Source of the DNA: CAYFUT01 sp964346395
GTDB lineage: Bacteria; Bacillota; Halanaerobiia; Halobacteroidales; Halobacteroidaceae
Length of the DNA: 12,145 nt
NCBI GenBank assembly: GCA_964346395.1
Contig: CAYFUT010000071.1
Location: forward strand, 1-12,145
Reading direction: 5' to 3'
The translations under genes and the position numbers were made by a program. Numbering within the stretch: position 1 is the stretch's first letter; every line of letters starts with the position of its first letter. The notes beneath the pieces were generated by a model, which was given only the letters and a program-made list of their open reading frames with translations, was not told the DNA's origin and ran no database searches. Below are positions 5,740 through 12,145 of the stretch, piece after piece.

Positions 5740-5808
5740 GATTGAGGTTAAGTTTGAGATTGAGTCAACCATTAAATTATATCAGACGTAACTTTGGACT
5801 CAAACTAA
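5739..5808. repeat. Family A inverted repeat after uvsE
   Basis: The left arm (about 5739-5770) consists of TTGAG-type hexamers (GATTGAG, GTTAAG, TTTGAG, ATTGAG), and a shorter right arm reads TTGGACTCAAACTAA. The arms share TTAGTTTGAG-type pairing. It is homologous to the element between tRNA-Tyr and tRNA-Asp and overlaps the last base of the uvsE stop codon. Confidence 0.6.
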
Positions 5809-5811
5809 GTC

Positions 5812-5838
5812 GCCGCCAGGCGGCTTTTTTTATTTTTT
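5812..5838 (+). terminator. Intrinsic terminator of uvsE
   Basis: GCCGC-CAG-GCGGC forms a tight GC stem at 5812-5824, followed by TTTTTTTATTTTTTT. It separates uvsE from the hydrogenase genes. Confidence 0.9.
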
Positions 5839-5901
5839 TGGAATATAAAGTAGTTGGTTTTTCAAATAATAAGGGTAAATAGAACTAATAGGGGGTTAAG
5901 C

Positions 5902-6417
5902 ATGGCAGAAGAAAAGTTGGAAACTCCTGATGATGAATTTGTCAGTCAAGAGCAGCGGGATAACTATGTTAAACTAGAACAGATGTTAGAGGAAGTAAAA
6001 AATAGTGAGCAAAAGATAAATTTAGTTAAGGTGCTGCACCGAGCGCAGAAAATATTCGGTCACGTGAACCGGGAAGTACAGATTAGAATTGCTGAGGGTT
6101 TAGATGTTTCGCTCAGTGAAGTTTATAGTGTGGTCAGCTTTTACTCTTTATTTACTACAGATGCCCGGGGGCAAACTACTATTGAAGTCTGTATGGGGAC
6201 TGCCTGTTATGTAAAAGGGAGTGAAGATATTCTGCAGAAATTAGAAGAAGAGTTAGGGGTAGCTGCCGGGGAAACGACTGCTGATGGAAAGTATACCCTG
6301 GAAACTGCTCGCTGTGTTGGAGCCTGCGGCAAAGCGCCGGTAGTGGTTGTCGACGAAGATGTACACGGGGGAGTAACACCGGAAGAAGTGGAAACTTTGT
6401 TGGCGGAAGAAATATAG
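5902..6417 (+). CDS. hydC: Electron-bifurcating [FeFe] hydrogenase subunit HydC (NuoE-like)
   Basis: The 171-aa product is a NuoE-like thioredoxin-fold [2Fe-2S] protein. The start at 5902 follows AGGGGGT; a 16-codon upstream extension lacks a good ribosome binding site. Residues 20-90 form the helical domain (HRAQKIFGHVNREVQIRIAEGL, SEVYSVVSFYSLF). The cluster ligands are Cys97 and Cys102 (CMGTAC) and Cys138 and Cys142 (CVGAC). HydC is the small electron-transfer subunit of HydABC, passing electrons towards the FMN/NAD subunit HydB. The protein is strongly acidic, consistent with a halophile. It begins the hydC-hydB-hydA order known from Thermotoga-type bifurcating hydrogenases, but a 191-bp spacer with a large palindrome separates it from hydB. 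Confidence 0.9.
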   Translation: MAEEKLETPDDEFVSQEQRDNYVKLEQMLEEVKNSEQKINLVKVLHRAQKIFGHVNREVQIRIAEGLDVSLSEVYSVVSFYSLFTTDARGQTTIEVCMGTACYVKGSEDILQKLEEELGVAAGETTADGKYTLETARCVGACGKAPVVVVDEDVHGGVTPEEVETLLAEEI

Positions 6418-6420
6418 TGT

Positions 6421-6533
6421 GTTACTTTGCGTGACTCTCACCTCCAATTTAAAATTAAGTAAGCTAATTTAAAAAATTAAATTAGCTAATTCATACTTAA
6501 TTTTAATTTCCGGTGAGGCTAAGTACCGCTAAC
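6421..6533. repeat. Long imperfect inverted repeat between hydC and hydB
   Basis: The arms share CTCACC/GGTGAG (6437-6442 and 6512-6517), AAATTAAGTA with its complement, and AGCTAATTTAA with TTAAATTAGCT, closing on a short A-rich loop. Partial matches continue outwards (GTTACTTTGC with GCTAAGTACCGCTAAC). The arms are about 45-55 nt with a 6-base bulge. It begins 3 bases after the hydC stop. There is no terminal T-run, so it may be a processing or stabilising stem, or a MITE-like insertion. Confidence 0.75.
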
Positions 6534-6608
6534 AAAAATCTTTAAGTTAATCACCTGTGAATTCGCTATATAGTTACTTAAATTTAATCTTAAGTTGGGA
6601 GGCAGAGT

Positions 6609-8249
6609 ATGGAAAACAAACACCAGATTTTAGTCTGTAACGGTACCAGCTGTCATTCGGACGGCGGGCCAACTATCTATGACAGATTGGAAGCTGCTCT
6701 GGAAGCGGAAGAGTTAAAAGAGAAAACGCGGATTATTAAGACCGGCTGTTTTGGCTTTTGTGAACAGGGGCCGATAGTAGTTATTTATCCGGCCGGAGAA
6801 ACTGCGGGGACTTTTTATTGTCAGGTAGCACCTGAAGATGCCGAGCGGATTATTAGGGAAGATTTAGTCGAGGGAGGGCAAGTAGAGGAATTGCTTTATG
6901 AAGAACCAACTACTGGGGAACAGGTGGCTGACCCTGATGAAATAGATTTTTATGAATACCAGGAACGGATTGTACTGAAAAACTGCGGTTTGATTGATCC
7001 TTTTTCTATAGAAGATTACCAAGCCAATGATGGGTATAGAGCTTTAAGGACTGCCCTGACAAAGATGAGTCCCCAGCAGGTGATTGAAGAAATCAAAACT
7101 TCTGGTCTGCGCGGCCGCGGGGGTGGGGGGTTTCCGACGGGCATCAAGTGGGAAATAGCCTTTGAAAATCAGGAAACTCCCAAGTATATTATCTGTAATG
7201 CTGATGAAGGGGATCCGGGTGCCTTTATGGATCGGAGTATTTTAGAAGGTGATCCCCACCGCGTGTTAGAGGGGTTGGCCCTAGGAGCCTACGCCATAGG
7301 AGCCCAGCAGGGCTTTGTTTATGTGCGGGCCGAGTATCCCCTGGCAGTAAAAAGAATAGAAGCTGCAATTGAGACGGCCCGGGAAGCTGGACTATTAGGT
7401 GATAATATCTTCGGCAGCGATTTTAATTTTGATGTAGAAGTGCGGATTGGAGCGGGGGCTTTTGTCTGCGGCGAAGAAACAGCGCTGATTAGTTCGGTAG
7501 AAGGCTACCGCGGTGATCCGCAAACTAAACCGCCTTATCCAGCCCAGGAAGGATTATGGGATCAGCCGACGGTGATTAATAATGTGGAAACCCTGGCTAA
7601 TATTCCGGTTATTATTCGGGAAGGCGGCGAATGGTACAGCCGATTGGGAACAGCTGACAGCCCGGGAACTAAAGTATTTGCTCTGGCAGGAGATATCAAT
7701 AACACCGGTTTGATTGAAGTGCCGATGGGGACTACGCTCCGCGAGGTTATTTTTGAGTTAGGAGGCGGGATTCCTGACGGCAAGGAATTCAAAGCTGCTC
7801 AAACCGGAGGTCCTTCGGGCGGTTGTTTGCCAGAGGAGTATTTAGATGTCTCTCTGGAGTATGATACCCTATTGGAAGTAGGCTCAATGATGGGTTCGGG
7901 AGGATTAATTGTATTGGATGAGACAAGCTGCATGGTTGATGTAGCCCGGTTTTACCTGGACTTTACCCAGGATGAAGCCTGCGGGAAGTGTGCGCCGGGG
8001 CGGATCGGAACCAAGCGGATGCTGGAAATATTGAATAAAATTGCCGCGGGAGAAGGAAGTAGAAGTGATTTAGATTTATTGGAAGAGTTGGCGGAGACGA
8101 TCAAAAAGACAGCTCTCTGCGGTCTCTGCAAGTCAGCGCCTAATCCGGTACTAAGTACGTTGGAACATTTTCGGGATGAATATTTGGCCCATGTTGAAGA
8201 TAAGGTGTGTCCGACTAATACTTGTGAAGAGCTAAGCAATAATAGTTGA
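6609..8249 (+). CDS. hydB: Electron-bifurcating [FeFe] hydrogenase subunit HydB (NuoF-like)
   Basis: The 546-aa flavoprotein subunit holds the FMN and NAD(H) site of HydABC. In order it has an N-terminal thioredoxin-like [2Fe-2S] domain (Cys10, Cys15, Cys47, Cys51), the NuoF core with RGRGGGGFPTG (168-178) and NADEGDPGAFMDR (197-209), a SLBB region, and a [4Fe-4S] domain. That last domain is odd. The usual CGxCxPC reads CGKCAPG (458-464), so the third cysteine is Gly464. Conversely, the region around the fourth ligand reads CGLCKSAPNP (504-513), with an extra Cys507. The protein ends at DKVCPTNTCEELSNNS, just where many HydB proteins continue into a 2[4Fe-4S] ferredoxin domain; that domain is absent. 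GGGAGG lies 7 bases before the ATG. The last serine codon and stop lie within repeat family B. Confidence 0.93.
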   Translation: MENKHQILVCNGTSCHSDGGPTIYDRLEAALEAEELKEKTRIIKTGCFGFCEQGPIVVIYPAGETAGTFYCQVAPEDAERIIREDLVEGGQVEELLYEEPTTGEQVADPDEIDFYEYQERIVLKNCGLIDPFSIEDYQANDGYRALRTALTKMSPQQVIEEIKTSGLRGRGGGGFPTGIKWEIAFENQETPKYIICNADEGDPGAFMDRSILEGDPHRVLEGLALGAYAIGAQQGFVYVRAEYPLAVKRIEAAIETAREAGLLGDNIFGSDFNFDVEVRIGAGAFVCGEETALISSVEGYRGDPQTKPPYPAQEGLWDQPTVINNVETLANIPVIIREGGEWYSRLGTADSPGTKVFALAGDINNTGLIEVPMGTTLREVIFELGGGIPDGKEFKAAQTGGPSGGCLPEEYLDVSLEYDTLLEVGSMMGSGGLIVLDETSCMVDVARFYLDFTQDEACGKCAPGRIGTKRMLEILNKIAAGEGSRSDLDLLEELAETIKKTALCGLCKSAPNPVLSTLEHFRDEYLAHVEDKVCPTNTCEELSNNS

Positions 8250-8410
8250 CAGTTAAACTTCAAAACCAACATCAAAATCTGAGAACAAGACAGTTAAAAG
8301 TTAAAGCTTGAAAATAGCTAGAATTAATTTAAGATAAGGAAAAAGATAATAGATCAGATTTTTTTCTAGTTTTTCAACTGCCCACTGTCAACTGTAAATT
8401 GTAAACTATA
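8243..8410. repeat. Family B long inverted repeat between hydB and hydA
   Basis: AGTTGACAG (8244-8252) pairs with CTGTCAACT (8385-8393). Internal partial stems include CTAGAA (8318-8323) with TTCTAG (8364-8369), flanked by GAAAA-type and TTTTTC tracts. The left end TAGTTGA matches the family B element in the tRNA cluster, and AACTGTAAATTGT (8390-8402) is identical to its right arm. The left end supplies the last hydB codon and stop. Confidence 0.65.
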
Positions 8411-8488
8411 AACTTGTATATCCAGGGTACAAACCAACCCTGGCTATGAAAACTATAAAAACCATATCCAATATAAATTGTAAACTAT
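8403..8488 (+). promoter_or_regulatory. hydA leader: perfect hairpin flanked by direct repeats
   Basis: CCAGGGT (8422-8428) and ACCCTGG (8437-8443) form a perfect 7-bp stem with an 8-base loop. It is flanked by two copies of AAACTATAAA-N4/5-ATATCCA (8403-8424 and 8450-8470). AAATTGTAAACTAT also occurs twice (8396-8409 and 8475-8488). No T-run follows the stem, so this is not a standard terminator. A regulatory or RNA-processing role is possible but unproven. Confidence 0.4.
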
Positions 8489-8513
8489 TTCTAGGTTTGG
8501 GGGTTAAAATATA

Positions 8514-10331
8514 ATGGTAAGCTTAACAATTGACGGTCAAGAACTAGAAGCAGAAACAGGAACTACTATTTTAGAAGCAGCAAAGAAGTTAGATATAGAT
8601 ATTCCCACCCTTTGTTATTTAGAGGAAGTTAATGAACCGGGAGCCTGCCGCGTTTGTGTGGTAGATGTAGAAGGGGAAAAGGATTTACAGCCGGCCTGTA
8701 AGTATCAAGTGCAGGAAAATTTAACGGTGCGGACTAATACTCCTGAAGTGCTGAATGCCCGCAAAACTGTGCTGGAAATGCTGTTGTCCGACCATCCCTT
8801 TGACTGTTTGACTTGTGCGGCTAATCAAAACTGTGAACTGCAGTCATTAGCTGACCAATACGGGATCCGCCAGATAGAATTCCAGGGAGAGAAGAATGAG
8901 TATCCAGTTGATGATCTGTCACCTTCGTTAGTCAGAGAACCGAGCAAATGTATTATGTGCCGGCGGTGTATTGAGGTCTGTGCGGAAGTGCAGGAGGTAC
9001 ATATCTATGATGTGCTGGAGCGGGGATTTTCGGCGGTCGCTGGGCCGGGATTCAATGACAGTTTAATGGATACCCCCTGTATTACCTGCGGCCAGTGTAT
9101 TCTAGTCTGTCCGACAGGGGCTCTTCACGGCAAAGATGATAAACAGAAAGTTTGGGATGCTCTGAATGATGAAGAGAAGCATGTGATTATTCAAACAGCG
9201 CCAGCAATTCGAGTTACAATTGGAGAAATGTTCGGTATGGAGACAGGAAGCTTAGTTACCGGGCAGTTAGTGGCAGCTCTCAAGAAATTAGGGTTTGATA
9301 AGGTATTTGATGACTGCTTTGGAGCCGATGTAGTGGTCATGGAAGAAGGTCATGAGTTGATAGAGAGATTGGAAAGTGAGGAACGACTGCCGCAGTTTAC
9401 TTCCTGCTGTCCGGCCTGGGTTAAGTTCTGTGAAAGCTTTTATCCGGAGTTAATTCCTCATTTATCCTCCTGTAAGTCACCCCAGCAGGTATTTGGTGCT
9501 TTATCTAAAACTTATTATGCTGAACAGGCCGGCATTGATCCTGACGATATCTACTGCGTTTCGGTCATGCCCTGTGTAGCTAAAAAGTATGAGGCCGGTC
9601 GGCCGGAGATGGACGACAGCGGTCAAGACCGGGATGTTGATGTTAATTTGACTACTCGAGAATTAGGCGAGATGATCCGCCAGGCGGGGCTGGACTTAAA
9701 GAAATTGCCCGAAGAAGAGTATGATGAACCAATGGGCTATGCCTCCGGAGCGGGAGTTATTTTCGGTTCGACGGGCGGAGTTTGTGAGGCTACTTTACGG
9801 ACGGTTTATGAACAGCTGACTGGCGAACAGCCGGACCGGGTTGAATTTGAAGAAGTTAGGGGCGCTGCTTTTAAAGAAGGAGAGATTGATTTAGGCGACG
9901 GGCGGGTGATTAAAGCGGCTGTTGCCCGCGGTACGGGTAATGCCCGCCGCTTAATTGAAAAACTGCAGAGTGGTGAAAGCGACTATGATTTTGTAGAAGT
10001 GATGGCCTGTCCGAACGGCGGCTGTGTCGGCGGCGGCGGTCAGCCGGTCTATTCCGGTTATGATAGCTGGACTAGAATGGGCGATGATTTTGTAAAGCGG
10101 GCAGAAGGATTATTTCAGTCTGATGAACAGAAAGAATACCGGACTGCCCATGAAAACCCCTTTATTCATCAGCTGTATGATGAGTTTTTAGGTGAGCCGC
10201 ACGGGGAAAAATCACAGCAGCTGCTGCATACTGAGTATGAAGATAGGCGGTTGTATACGAGAGAGCGCTTACAGGGAGAGAAGGAATGTTCGGAGGAAGT
10301 GCCGGACTGTAGGCCGGGTGAACAGACTTGA
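8514..10331 (+). CDS. hydA: [FeFe] hydrogenase catalytic subunit HydA
   Basis: The 605-aa catalytic subunit of the bifurcating HydABC complex reduces protons or oxidises H2 at the H-cluster. Domains in order are a plant-type [2Fe-2S] ferredoxin (Cys34, 45, 48, 62), a His-Cys3 [4Fe-4S] site (His94, Cys98, 101, 107), two [4Fe-4S] sites (Cys146/149/152/156 and 189/192/195/199), the H-cluster domain (about 222-515) and a small-subunit-like tail (about 540-580). H-cluster motifs are TSCCPAW (296-302), MPCVAKKYE (352-360) and EVMACPNGGCVGGGGQP (495-511). The third has four residues between the cysteines where the family signature has three. A C-terminal tail with Cys592 and Cys599 follows, unlike the [2Fe-2S] extension of Thermotoga HydA. 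The start follows TTGGGGGTT. There is no twin-arginine signal, so it is cytosolic. Confidence 0.95.
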   Translation: MVSLTIDGQELEAETGTTILEAAKKLDIDIPTLCYLEEVNEPGACRVCVVDVEGEKDLQPACKYQVQENLTVRTNTPEVLNARKTVLEMLLSDHPFDCLTCAANQNCELQSLADQYGIRQIEFQGEKNEYPVDDLSPSLVREPSKCIMCRRCIEVCAEVQEVHIYDVLERGFSAVAGPGFNDSLMDTPCITCGQCILVCPTGALHGKDDKQKVWDALNDEEKHVIIQTAPAIRVTIGEMFGMETGSLVTGQLVAALKKLGFDKVFDDCFGADVVVMEEGHELIERLESEERLPQFTSCCPAWVKFCESFYPELIPHLSSCKSPQQVFGALSKTYYAEQAGIDPDDIYCVSVMPCVAKKYEAGRPEMDDSGQDRDVDVNLTTRELGEMIRQAGLDLKKLPEEEYDEPMGYASGAGVIFGSTGGVCEATLRTVYEQLTGEQPDRVEFEEVRGAAFKEGEIDLGDGRVIKAAVARGTGNARRLIEKLQSGESDYDFVEVMACPNGGCVGGGGQPVYSGYDSWTRMGDDFVKRAEGLFQSDEQKEYRTAHENPFIHQLYDEFLGEPHGEKSQQLLHTEYEDRRLYTRERLQGEKECSEEVPDCRPGEQT

Positions 10332-10361
10332 TTAGTGATAACTACTAAAGATGATTTAAGT

Positions 10362-10398
10362 AACTGCTCTCAGTCCCAGGTTAGGATTGGGAGCAGTT
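10362..10398 (+). terminator. Strong hairpin after hydA, probable terminator
   Basis: AACTGCTCTCAGTCC (10362-10376) pairs over 15 bp, with two G-T wobbles, with GGATTGGGAGCAGTT (10384-10398) around a 7-base loop. Only a weak T-rich tail follows (GTACTTTACG). It lies about 30 bases after the hydA stop and probably ends the hydrogenase transcript, perhaps inefficiently. Confidence 0.65.
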
Positions 10399-10424
10399 GT
10401 ACTTTACGAGAGTTGCTGAATTTG

Positions 10425-10452
10425 TTGTTTTAAATGCTAAGTATGGTATAAT
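10425..10452 (+). promoter_or_regulatory. Extended -10 promoter of the HepT-like gene
   Basis: TTGTTT (10425-10430) and TATAAT (10447-10452) are separated by 16 bp, and TGG precedes the -10 as an extended TGnTATAAT element. Transcription would start about 30 bases before the ATG at 10489, so this gene has its own promoter. Confidence 0.78.
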
Positions 10453-10488
10453 AAAACAAAAGGAAGCTAAGCAAAAGAGGGATTTAAG

Positions 10489-10797
10489 ATGCTAACCAAA
10501 AGATTTGTAGAAAGGACTCTTCATTTAGCTATTGAATCCTGCCTGGATATTGGAAGTCATATTATTTCTGATGAACGGTTAGGGACAACTAATAATAATG
10601 TTGATATTATGAAAATTCTAGCTGATAATGATATTATAGAAAAAAACGTGGACACATATATAAAAATGGCTAAGTTCCGCAATGTGATTGTTCATGATTA
10701 TGCTAGTTTGGATCCAGAAATCATTCATCAAATTTTAACTAATAATTTGGCGGATTTAGAGAATTTTTTGTTGTGGATTAGAGACTATATATCTTAA
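10489..10797 (+). CDS. HepT-like (DUF86) HEPN-domain protein, N-terminally short, orphan
   Basis: The 102-aa helical protein carries the HepT RX4HXY motif as RNVIVHDY, with Arg64, His69 and Tyr71 all intact. In type VII toxin-antitoxin pairs HepT is an RNase toxin whose tyrosine is AMPylated by the nucleotidyltransferase MntA. Typical HepT proteins have about 130-145 residues. This one starts directly in the VERTLHLAIESCLDIGSHII helix and lacks about 30-40 N-terminal residues. The ATG has its own ribosome binding site (AGAGGGA) and an extended -10 promoter, so the short form looks like the real product. No MntA-like gene is adjacent, and the neighbours are housekeeping genes. It may be a domesticated or inactive remnant, or may pair with an antitoxin elsewhere. 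RNase activity is not shown. Confidence 0.82.
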   Translation: MLTKRFVERTLHLAIESCLDIGSHIISDERLGTTNNNVDIMKILADNDIIEKNVDTYIKMAKFRNVIVHDYASLDPEIIHQILTNNLADLENFLLWIRDYIS

Positions 10798-10904
10798 ATT
10801 CATGGATAAAAAAATATTATGAAGCAGGAAAAAAGCATTTAGCCGAGAAAAACCTAAATTGAGCTTCAGCTTGAGACAAAAATAAATCAAAGAGGGGTGA
10901 AAAT

Positions 10905-11303
10905 ATGTTTACTCAATTTGAAGTAAAAACTAACAAGCGGTCTGAATTAGTGGAGATTACGGATAGAATTCAGGATATAGTAGGCCAGTGGAAAATAAAA
11001 AACGGTACCTGTCTAATTTTTGTGCCGCATACTACCGCTGGAATTACGATCAATGAGCAGGCCGACCCTTCTGTACAGGATGATATCTTAAGTAAGTTAG
11101 ATGATTTAGTACCCTGGGAAGATAATTATAGGCATGGGGAAGGAAATGCAGCTGCCCATGTAAAAACCAGCTTAATGGGTAGTTCAGAAGAATTAATTAT
11201 TAAAGACAGCAACCTTGTACTCGGTACCTGGCAGGGAATCTTTTTAGCCGAATTTGATGGGCCGAGAAACAGGAAAGTAGAGGTTAAATTAATTAGAGAA
11301 TAG
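10905..11303 (+). CDS. yjbQ: YjbQ/UPF0047 family protein
   Basis: The 132-aa product matches the YjbQ family along its full length: IFVPHTTAGITINE (38-51), RHGEGNAAAHVKTSLMG (76-92) and LGTWQGIFLAEFDGPR (106-121). His42, His77, Glu79 and His85 are the likely metal or catalytic positions. Family proteins have been described as having weak thiamine-phosphate synthase activity, but the physiological role is unsettled. It is cytosolic. GAGGGGTG lies 7 bases upstream of the ATG. The next gene starts 10 bases after its stop, so the two are co-transcribed. The 107-bp spacer upstream has a short TTGAGCTTCAGCTTGAG stretch resembling repeat family A and no clear promoter. Confidence 0.9.
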   Translation: MFTQFEVKTNKRSELVEITDRIQDIVGQWKIKNGTCLIFVPHTTAGITINEQADPSVQDDILSKLDDLVPWEDNYRHGEGNAAAHVKTSLMGSSEELIIKDSNLVLGTWQGIFLAEFDGPRNRKVEVKLIRE

Positions 11304-11313
11304 GGGTGTATGT

Positions 11314-12075
11314 ATGCTAGTTGACTACCACACACATTTATTAGGCCATCTGGATCGCTATATTACAGAAGAAAATGTAAAAGAATTTCTACAAGCAGCA
11401 GGAGAACGGGGAATAAAGAAGCTAGGGGTTAGTGACCATAACCGCTTCCACGAAGAATTTGATTTTGCTACGGTCCAGAAAGCAGCGGCTGAATTTCCCC
11501 AGCTAGAGGTTAAAGCAGGAATTGAAATGGACTATACTCCCGGGGAGGAAACAGAAATAAGTCAGTTTCTCGACCAGTTTAATTTAGATTACGTGATTGG
11601 TTCGATTCATTATTTGGGCGACTGGATGTTTGATAATGCTGACTATAAGGAAGAGTATCAAAACTGGGATATTGATGAACTATACAAAGAGTATTTTAAT
11701 TATGTTAAACAGTCAGCGCAGTCGGGACTGTTTGATATTCTGGGGCACTTGGATTTGATTAAAGTGTTTGATTTTCGGCCGGAGCAGGATGTTCTGGAGA
11801 TAGTGAATCCGGTTTTGGAAGTAATCGCTGCCGAAGACCAGGTGATTGAAATTAATACGAATGGTTTGAACAAGCCGGTAGGCGAAATTTATCCGTCGCG
11901 GAAGATTTTAGAGCAGGCTTATGATAAAGAAGTTAAAGTTACATTAGGCTCTGATGCGCACAGTGCTCAACGGGTAGGAGAAAATTTAGCGGAAATGCGG
12001 GAGATGCTGCTAGATATTGGCTATCGAGAAGTAGCTACCTTTAGTAATCATCAGCGAAAAATGGTTGAACTGTAG
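11314..12075 (+). CDS. hisJ: Histidinol-phosphatase, PHP family (HisJ/HisK-like)
   Basis: The 253-aa PHP-domain phosphoesterase has the expected trinuclear metal ligands: His6 and His8 (DYHTH), Asp41 and His42 (SDHN), Glu71 (GIEMDY), His99 (GSIHYL), His145 (GHLDLIK), and Asp214 and His216 (GSDAHS). EINTNGLNKPVGEIYPS (179-195) closely resembles the segment of Bacillus-type histidinol-phosphatase, which removes phosphate from L-histidinol phosphate in histidine synthesis. No other his gene is nearby, so a different phosphate substrate remains possible. AGGGGTG precedes the ATG. It lies 10 bases after yjbQ and is followed by a strong terminator. The family is firm; the substrate less so. Confidence 0.85.
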   Translation: MLVDYHTHLLGHLDRYITEENVKEFLQAAGERGIKKLGVSDHNRFHEEFDFATVQKAAAEFPQLEVKAGIEMDYTPGEETEISQFLDQFNLDYVIGSIHYLGDWMFDNADYKEEYQNWDIDELYKEYFNYVKQSAQSGLFDILGHLDLIKVFDFRPEQDVLEIVNPVLEVIAAEDQVIEINTNGLNKPVGEIYPSRKILEQAYDKEVKVTLGSDAHSAQRVGENLAEMREMLLDIGYREVATFSNHQRKMVEL

Positions 12076-12080
12076 TTATC

Positions 12081-12112
12081 AGCAGGCACTTATTGTAAGT
12101 GTCTGCTTTTTT
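12081..12112 (+). terminator. Intrinsic terminator after hisJ
   Basis: AGCAGGCACTTA (12081-12092) pairs with TAAGTGTCTGCT (12096-12107) through one G-T wobble and a 3-base loop, followed by TTTTTT. It begins 5 bases after the stop codon and ends the yjbQ-hisJ transcript. In the last 30 bases I see only GTAAACTATA (12122-12131), a motif shared with the hydA leader. Confidence 0.93.
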
Positions 12113-12145
12113 GTGTGCTCCGTAAACTATAGAAATAGCAGATGT

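Noticed and set aside
5854..5901. A 16-codon upstream extension of HydC
   Set aside because: It lacks a good ribosome binding site, while AGGGGGT precedes the ATG at 5902, where the HydC-like protein begins.
6421..6533. Intrinsic terminator between hydC and hydB
   Set aside because: The stem is long and AT-rich with no U-tract after either arm, so I call it a repeat instead.
7952..8275. Antisense frames inside hydB and hydC
   Set aside because: They lie opposite strongly conserved coding sequence and have no family resemblance or ribosome binding site.

Overview
The window looks like chromosomal DNA of a low-GC, strictly anaerobic fermentative Firmicute. AT-rich spacers, strong G-rich ribosome binding sites, a peroxide-sensing PerR, an L-lactate dehydrogenase and a trimeric NAD-linked [FeFe] hydrogenase all fit this. 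The very acidic HydC and HydB proteins suggest a halophilic Halanaerobiales-type host (Halobacteroidaceae-like). That placement is inference from protein character, not from a search.

Layout. Positions 190-2351 (+) form a compact operon: a small SpoIIAA/STAS-like protein, a DUF523/TudS-like Fe-S protein, the tRNA 2'-O-methyltransferase TrmL and a D-amino-acid aminotransferase. Positions 2418-3047 (-) hold five tRNA genes, transcribed Pro(TGG)-Arg(TCG)-Lys(TTT)-Asp(GTC)-Tyr(GTA), with two candidate sigma-A promoters upstream and a terminator after Tyr. ldh (3232-4191, -) and perR (4388-4780, +) are divergent around a 196-bp region with two palindromic Fur/PerR-type boxes bracketing a strong promoter. 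A 100-N assembly gap (4829-4928) removes the start of uvsE, a UV-damage endonuclease that ends at 5739.

Positions 5902-10331 (+) carry hydC-hydB-hydA, predicted to form an electron-bifurcating hydrogenase that couples NADH and reduced ferredoxin oxidation to H2 evolution, or the reverse. HydC and the HydB N-terminus supply [2Fe-2S] domains, HydB the FMN/NAD site and HydA the H-cluster. Three features depart from the usual pattern. HydB has a rearranged [4Fe-4S] cysteine motif. HydB also lacks the C-terminal ferredoxin domain that many homologues carry. HydA has an extra residue between the last two H-cluster cysteines. The end of the window has an orphan HepT-like HEPN protein, a YjbQ-family protein and a PHP-type histidinol phosphatase, closed by a terminator.

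A second theme is long imperfect inverted repeats confined to spacers. They separate hydC from hydB, hydB from hydA, tRNA-Tyr from tRNA-Asp and tRNA-Asp from tRNA-Lys. At least two sequence families recur: one with a six-base CTCAA/TTGAG periodicity, and one built on AACTGTAAATTGT / TAGTTGA. I found no CRISPR array, transposase, phage gene or clearly new multi-gene system. The best leads are the hydrogenase motif changes and the intergenic palindromes.
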